Assembly: GCF_014218295.1 (NCBI RefSeq)
Contig: NZ_AP023287.1
Coordinates: forward strand, 3,596,001-3,660,000
DNA from: Mycolicibacterium litorale
Lineage (GTDB): Bacteria > Actinomycetota > Actinomycetes > Mycobacteriales > Mycobacteriaceae
DNA length: 64,000 nucleotides
Direction: 5' to 3'
A program made the position numbers and the translations under genes. How positions within the stretch are numbered: the first letter of the stretch is position 1; every line of letters begins with the position of its first letter. Positions 61,530 through 64,000 of this stretch are shown here, piece after piece. Under the pieces are notes generated by a model, which made no database searches, was not told the origin of the DNA, and saw only the letters and a program-made list of their open reading frames with translations.

Positions 61530-63539
61530 TCAGCGGCCCTCGCGACGCGCCAGCTCGGCCAGCATCGCGTTGTAGGCGGTCAGGTCGGCGTCGTGGTCAC
61601 GCTCGGCCGCCCGGTCCAGCCGTTTGGCATCGCGGTTGTCACTGCGCCGCCACTGGATGAGCAGCGCGAGCAACACCAGCACCAGCGGGATCTCCCCCGC
61701 CGCCCAGGCGATGCTGCCGCCGAGTTTCTGGTCACCCAGCAGATCGTTGTGCCACCCGAGGTCCAGCGACCGGTAGAAGCCCTCGGCGAGCACCGTCTGC
61801 ATCCCCATCAGCACCACGCCGAAGAACGCGTGCAGCGGCAGCGAGGCGAAGACGATCGCGAGTTTGGCCAGCTGCGGGATGCGTCGCGGGGTCGGATCGA
61901 CACCGATCACCACCCAGTAGAAGAGATAACCACTGAGCAGGAAGTGGATGTTCATCAGCACGTGCGCGGCGTGGTCGCCGGCGCCCGCCTCGAAGATGCC
62001 GCCGAAGTAGAGCCCGTAGAAACCCGCGACGAACAACGTGAGCGCGACGATCGGGTGGGTGAGGGACCGCGACACCCGGGAGTGCAGCGCCGCCAGCAGC
62101 CACTCCCGCGGGCCCGGCGGTTGCCCCTTGCCCGCCGTCGGCAGTGCGCGCAGCGCCATCGTCACCGGCGCACCGAGCACCAGCAGGATCGGCACCAGCA
62201 TCGACAACAGCATGTGCGCGACCATGTGGACGCTGAACATCGCCGGCATGTAGCGCCCGAGACCGGAGGAGGTGGTGATCAGCAGCGTCGCGCAGCCGAG
62301 GAGCCAGGCGACGGTGCGACCGACCGGCCACGCGTCGCCGCGCCGCCGCAGCCGCCACAGCCCGGCCAGGTAGACCGCGGCGAACACGATCGCCGCGGTG
62401 CCGAGGATGAGGTCGAACCGCCAGTCGAACAGGATCCGGGACGCGGTCGGCGGGCCGGCGAGGTCGTATCCGATCTCGACCTCCACCGGGGACGGCTGCT
62501 GCCCCGGCGGGGGCGGCGGCGTGCGGCCGAGCCCGACCGCGATCCCGAACGTCAACCCGAACAGGGCGGCTTCCATCAGCGCCAGCCGCACCAGTGGGCC
62601 CCGCCGGTCGGGGTCGGCGGTGAGACCGGCGACGCCCTTGCGGCGCTGCAGGTAGCCGAGCACGCCGAGCACCGCGAGCGCCACCACTTTCGCGAGTACC
62701 AGGACGCCGTACTCGGTGCGGAACAGGTCGGCGGGCGAGATCCGCACCAGCGCGTTGATCACCCCGCTGAGCGCCATCGCGACGAAGCACCACAGCGCCA
62801 ACGCGGAGAACCGGCGCGCGGCCACCGCGCCGTGCTCACCGCCGCGCAGCGCGTGGACCAGCAGTACCAGCAGGCCACCGGCCCACAGGGAGCCGGCGAC
62901 GAGGTGGATGAGCAGGCTGTTGGTGGCCAGGTCGTGTGCGCCGCCGGAGGACGAATGCCCGGTCAGGACCAACGGCATCAGGGTGAGCAGCGAACCGGCG
63001 AACAGCGGCGGAGTCCAGGCCCACCGCAACACCGGCAGGCTGGCGAGCGTCACCACGGCGGCCAGCAGCGCCGTCCACCGCCACGCGCCTGCCACGTCCA
63101 CCAGGCCGGCGACCGACCAGATCTCGAGCGGGTTGAGATGGTCGCGCAGTGGCTGCCCCGACACGTCCGACACGGTCAGCGGGACGAGCAGCACCGCGCA
63201 CACCGTCCACACCGCCGACGCCGCCGTGCCCAGCCGCAGCGCCCGGTAGCCGGCGACGTCGAGCACACCGTTGGGTTGCGGCGGCACCAGGAACGCGGCG
63301 AACAGGAACGCGCCGACGGCCGTCACGGCGGCGATCTCGCCCGCGGCGCGCACGAAGGGCAGCCCGTAGGTGGTGACGGGCCCCGGATCGGGCAGGCCGG
63401 TCGTGGTCAGGGCATCCGCCAGCGACAGCGCACCGATCCCGGCGGCGACGACGCCGGCCAGCACTGCCACACCGACCAGCACCGGCCACACCGGGCTCGT
63501 TCGGCGGCTGCTGTCCGCCTTCACCGCGACCGTGCTCAT
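61530..63539 (-). CDS. CopD-CtaG fusion membrane protein (copper/cytochrome oxidase assembly)
   Basis: A 669-residue polytopic protein of about 14-16 membrane segments. The N-terminal half resembles CopD copper-resistance/import proteins (segments ending at about residue 330). A linker (QQPSPVEVEIGYD) follows, then a C-terminal CtaG-like (caa3 oxidase assembly) half with MFSVHMVAHMLLSMLVP and GFYGLYFGG. This fusion is known in actinobacteria and probably delivers copper to cytochrome c oxidase. The ATG at 63539 is chosen over the 10-codon longer frame. It is followed on the same strand by ssb. Confidence 0.88.
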   Translation of the reverse strand: MSTVAVKADSSRRTSPVWPVLVGVAVLAGVVAAGIGALSLADALTTTGLPDPGPVTTYGLPFVRAAGEIAAVTAVGAFLFAAFLVPPQPNGVLDVAGYRALRLGTAASAVWTVCAVLLVPLTVSDVSGQPLRDHLNPLEIWSVAGLVDVAGAWRWTALLAAVVTLASLPVLRWAWTPPLFAGSLLTLMPLVLTGHSSSGGAHDLATNSLLIHLVAGSLWAGGLLVLLVHALRGGEHGAVAARRFSALALWCFVAMALSGVINALVRISPADLFRTEYGVLVLAKVVALAVLGVLGYLQRRKGVAGLTADPDRRGPLVRLALMEAALFGLTFGIAVGLGRTPPPPPGQQPSPVEVEIGYDLAGPPTASRILFDWRFDLILGTAAIVFAAVYLAGLWRLRRRGDAWPVGRTVAWLLGCATLLITTSSGLGRYMPAMFSVHMVAHMLLSMLVPILLVLGAPVTMALRALPTAGKGQPPGPREWLLAALHSRVSRSLTHPIVALTLFVAGFYGLYFGGIFEAGAGDHAAHVLMNIHFLLSGYLFYWVVIGVDPTPRRIPQLAKLAIVFASLPLHAFFGVVLMGMQTVLAEGFYRSLDLGWHNDLLGDQKLGGSIAWAAGEIPLVLVLLALLIQWRRSDNRDAKRLDRAAERDHDADLTAYNAMLAELARREGR

Positions 63540-63580
63540 GTTCCCAGGGTATGGCGTGTGCGCCGTCACGCCGGTGCGGG

Positions 63581-64000
63581 TCAGCCCGCCTTCGCGCGTT
63601 TGCGTTCGGCTTCGCGTTCCACGAACTGCTCGCGCGCGTACTGGTCGACCAGATCCATGTCCGCCAGGATGTCGCCGAGTTCCTCACAGAAGGCCCTGCG
63701 CCGCTGCTCCAGGTCGGGGCCGGGCTCGAACAACCGCTGATCCGCGGCGACCTGCCGAGCCGTCGCGAACAACAGTGCCGACACCGACTCGTTGCTGCGC
63801 ACCCGGTCCTGGGCCACGTACTGGCGGCCCAGACCAAGTGCCCGCGTCGTGAGCTCCTTCTCGTCGATCTCGGCGGGGGCGTCGCGCAGCGCGCTGGACA
63901 GGATCTCGTACGCCTCGAAGAACGGTCGCAGCATCGCACCGGCCATCAGCGGCCGCTTGGCACGCAGCAGCGCCAGGATCTGCTCACCGCCTGCGGCGAC
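63581..64000 (-). CDS. plsB: Glycerol-3-phosphate acyltransferase PlsB, C-terminal part (5' end cut by window)
   Basis: The frame is open to base 64000 (140 codons in the window), so this is the C-terminal end of a longer gene. The sequence [26 protein letters not shown], then [22 protein letters not shown] and a Glu/Arg/Lys-rich end ([12 protein letters not shown]) fits the C-terminal region of mycobacterial PlsB. PlsB makes lysophosphatidate from glycerol-3-phosphate and acyl-CoA/ACP. The acyltransferase HxxxxD motif must be outside the window. The family call rests on similarity I remember and on gene order. Confidence 0.72.
   Translation of the reverse strand, partial: VAAGGEQILALLRAKRPLMAGAMLRPFFEAYEILSSALRDAPAEIDEKELTTRALGLGRQYVAQDRVRSNESVSALLFATARQVAADQRLFEPGPDLEQRRRAFCEELGDILADMDLVDQYAREQFVEREAERKRAKAG

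Overview
The window looks like the chromosome of a high-GC actinobacterium, most likely a rapidly growing Mycobacterium (Mycolicibacterium). The evidence is its composition, frequent GTG/TTG starts, two resuscitation-promoting factors, the split clpP1/clpP2 pair, truncated haemoglobin GlbO, a 180-kDa-type NAD-glutamate dehydrogenase and a CtaJ-like oxidase subunit. As I recall it (no search was run), most of the gene order follows the M. tuberculosis stretch from rpfE/mobA/korBA through clpX-clpP2-clpP1-tig, nei, rpiB, a mycothiol-linked DsbA protein, pepN, glbO, aglA, gdh, an ABC-F protein and ssb to plsB. No transposase, integrase, CRISPR array, rRNA or replication origin was seen.

Layout. 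1-3.3 kb: the N-terminal two thirds of an S9 peptidase, then an FAD monooxygenase translationally coupled to a VOC protein. 3.2-5.3 kb: two Rpf genes, each with a CRP-type palindrome upstream, then a long non-coding stretch of lower GC. 5.3-8.9 kb: korA-korB-mobA. 9.4-13.1 kb: a Rieske oxygenase/reductase pair divergent from a TetR regulator, followed by fdhD. 13.1-17.6 kb: protein quality control (clpX, clpP2, clpP1, tig) with a ClgR-like box and a very strong hairpin at the fdhD/clpX convergence. 17.65-17.97 kb: tRNA-Pro and tRNA-Gly.

18.1-34.9 kb, directly after tRNA-Gly, is the accessory block and the main discovery. It is a Wzx/Wzy-type surface or exopolysaccharide locus. It holds a polyprenyl glycosylphosphotransferase, two GT4 glycosyltransferases, a flippase, a polymerase, a Wzz-like chain-length protein with a degenerate ATPase half, a BcsB-like membrane-anchored protein, a UDP-galactopyranose-mutase-like flavoprotein, a dedicated cis-prenyltransferase homologue interrupted by an in-frame TAA, a GAF protein, and two paralogous beta-helix proteins (one secreted on a long acidic linker, one a Tat-type lipoprotein). 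Together these could build a lipid-linked repeat unit, flip it, polymerise it and process it outside the membrane. The polymer is unknown, and no sugar-nucleotide genes or BcsA synthase are present.

35-45 kb: a molybdopterin oxidoreductase, a small membrane protein with a probable one-base frameshift, and an operon-like run of deaminase, 2OG oxygenase, rpiB, nei and a Na+/H+ antiporter, followed by a flavodoxin-fold protein and an acyl-CoA ligase. 45-54 kb: DsbA-like oxidoreductase, DUF732 protein, pepN, two HNH proteins, a DUF5130-like protein and CtaJ, glbO, aglA. 53.2-64 kb: a long leftward series of conserved core genes (a hypothetical protein, thioesterase, gdh, ettA-like ABC-F, ssb, CopD-CtaG fusion, plsB C-terminus).

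Three gene-integrity problems deserve checking against raw reads: the TAA in the prenyltransferase gene, the missing G at about 38039-38042, and the two genes cut by the window edges.
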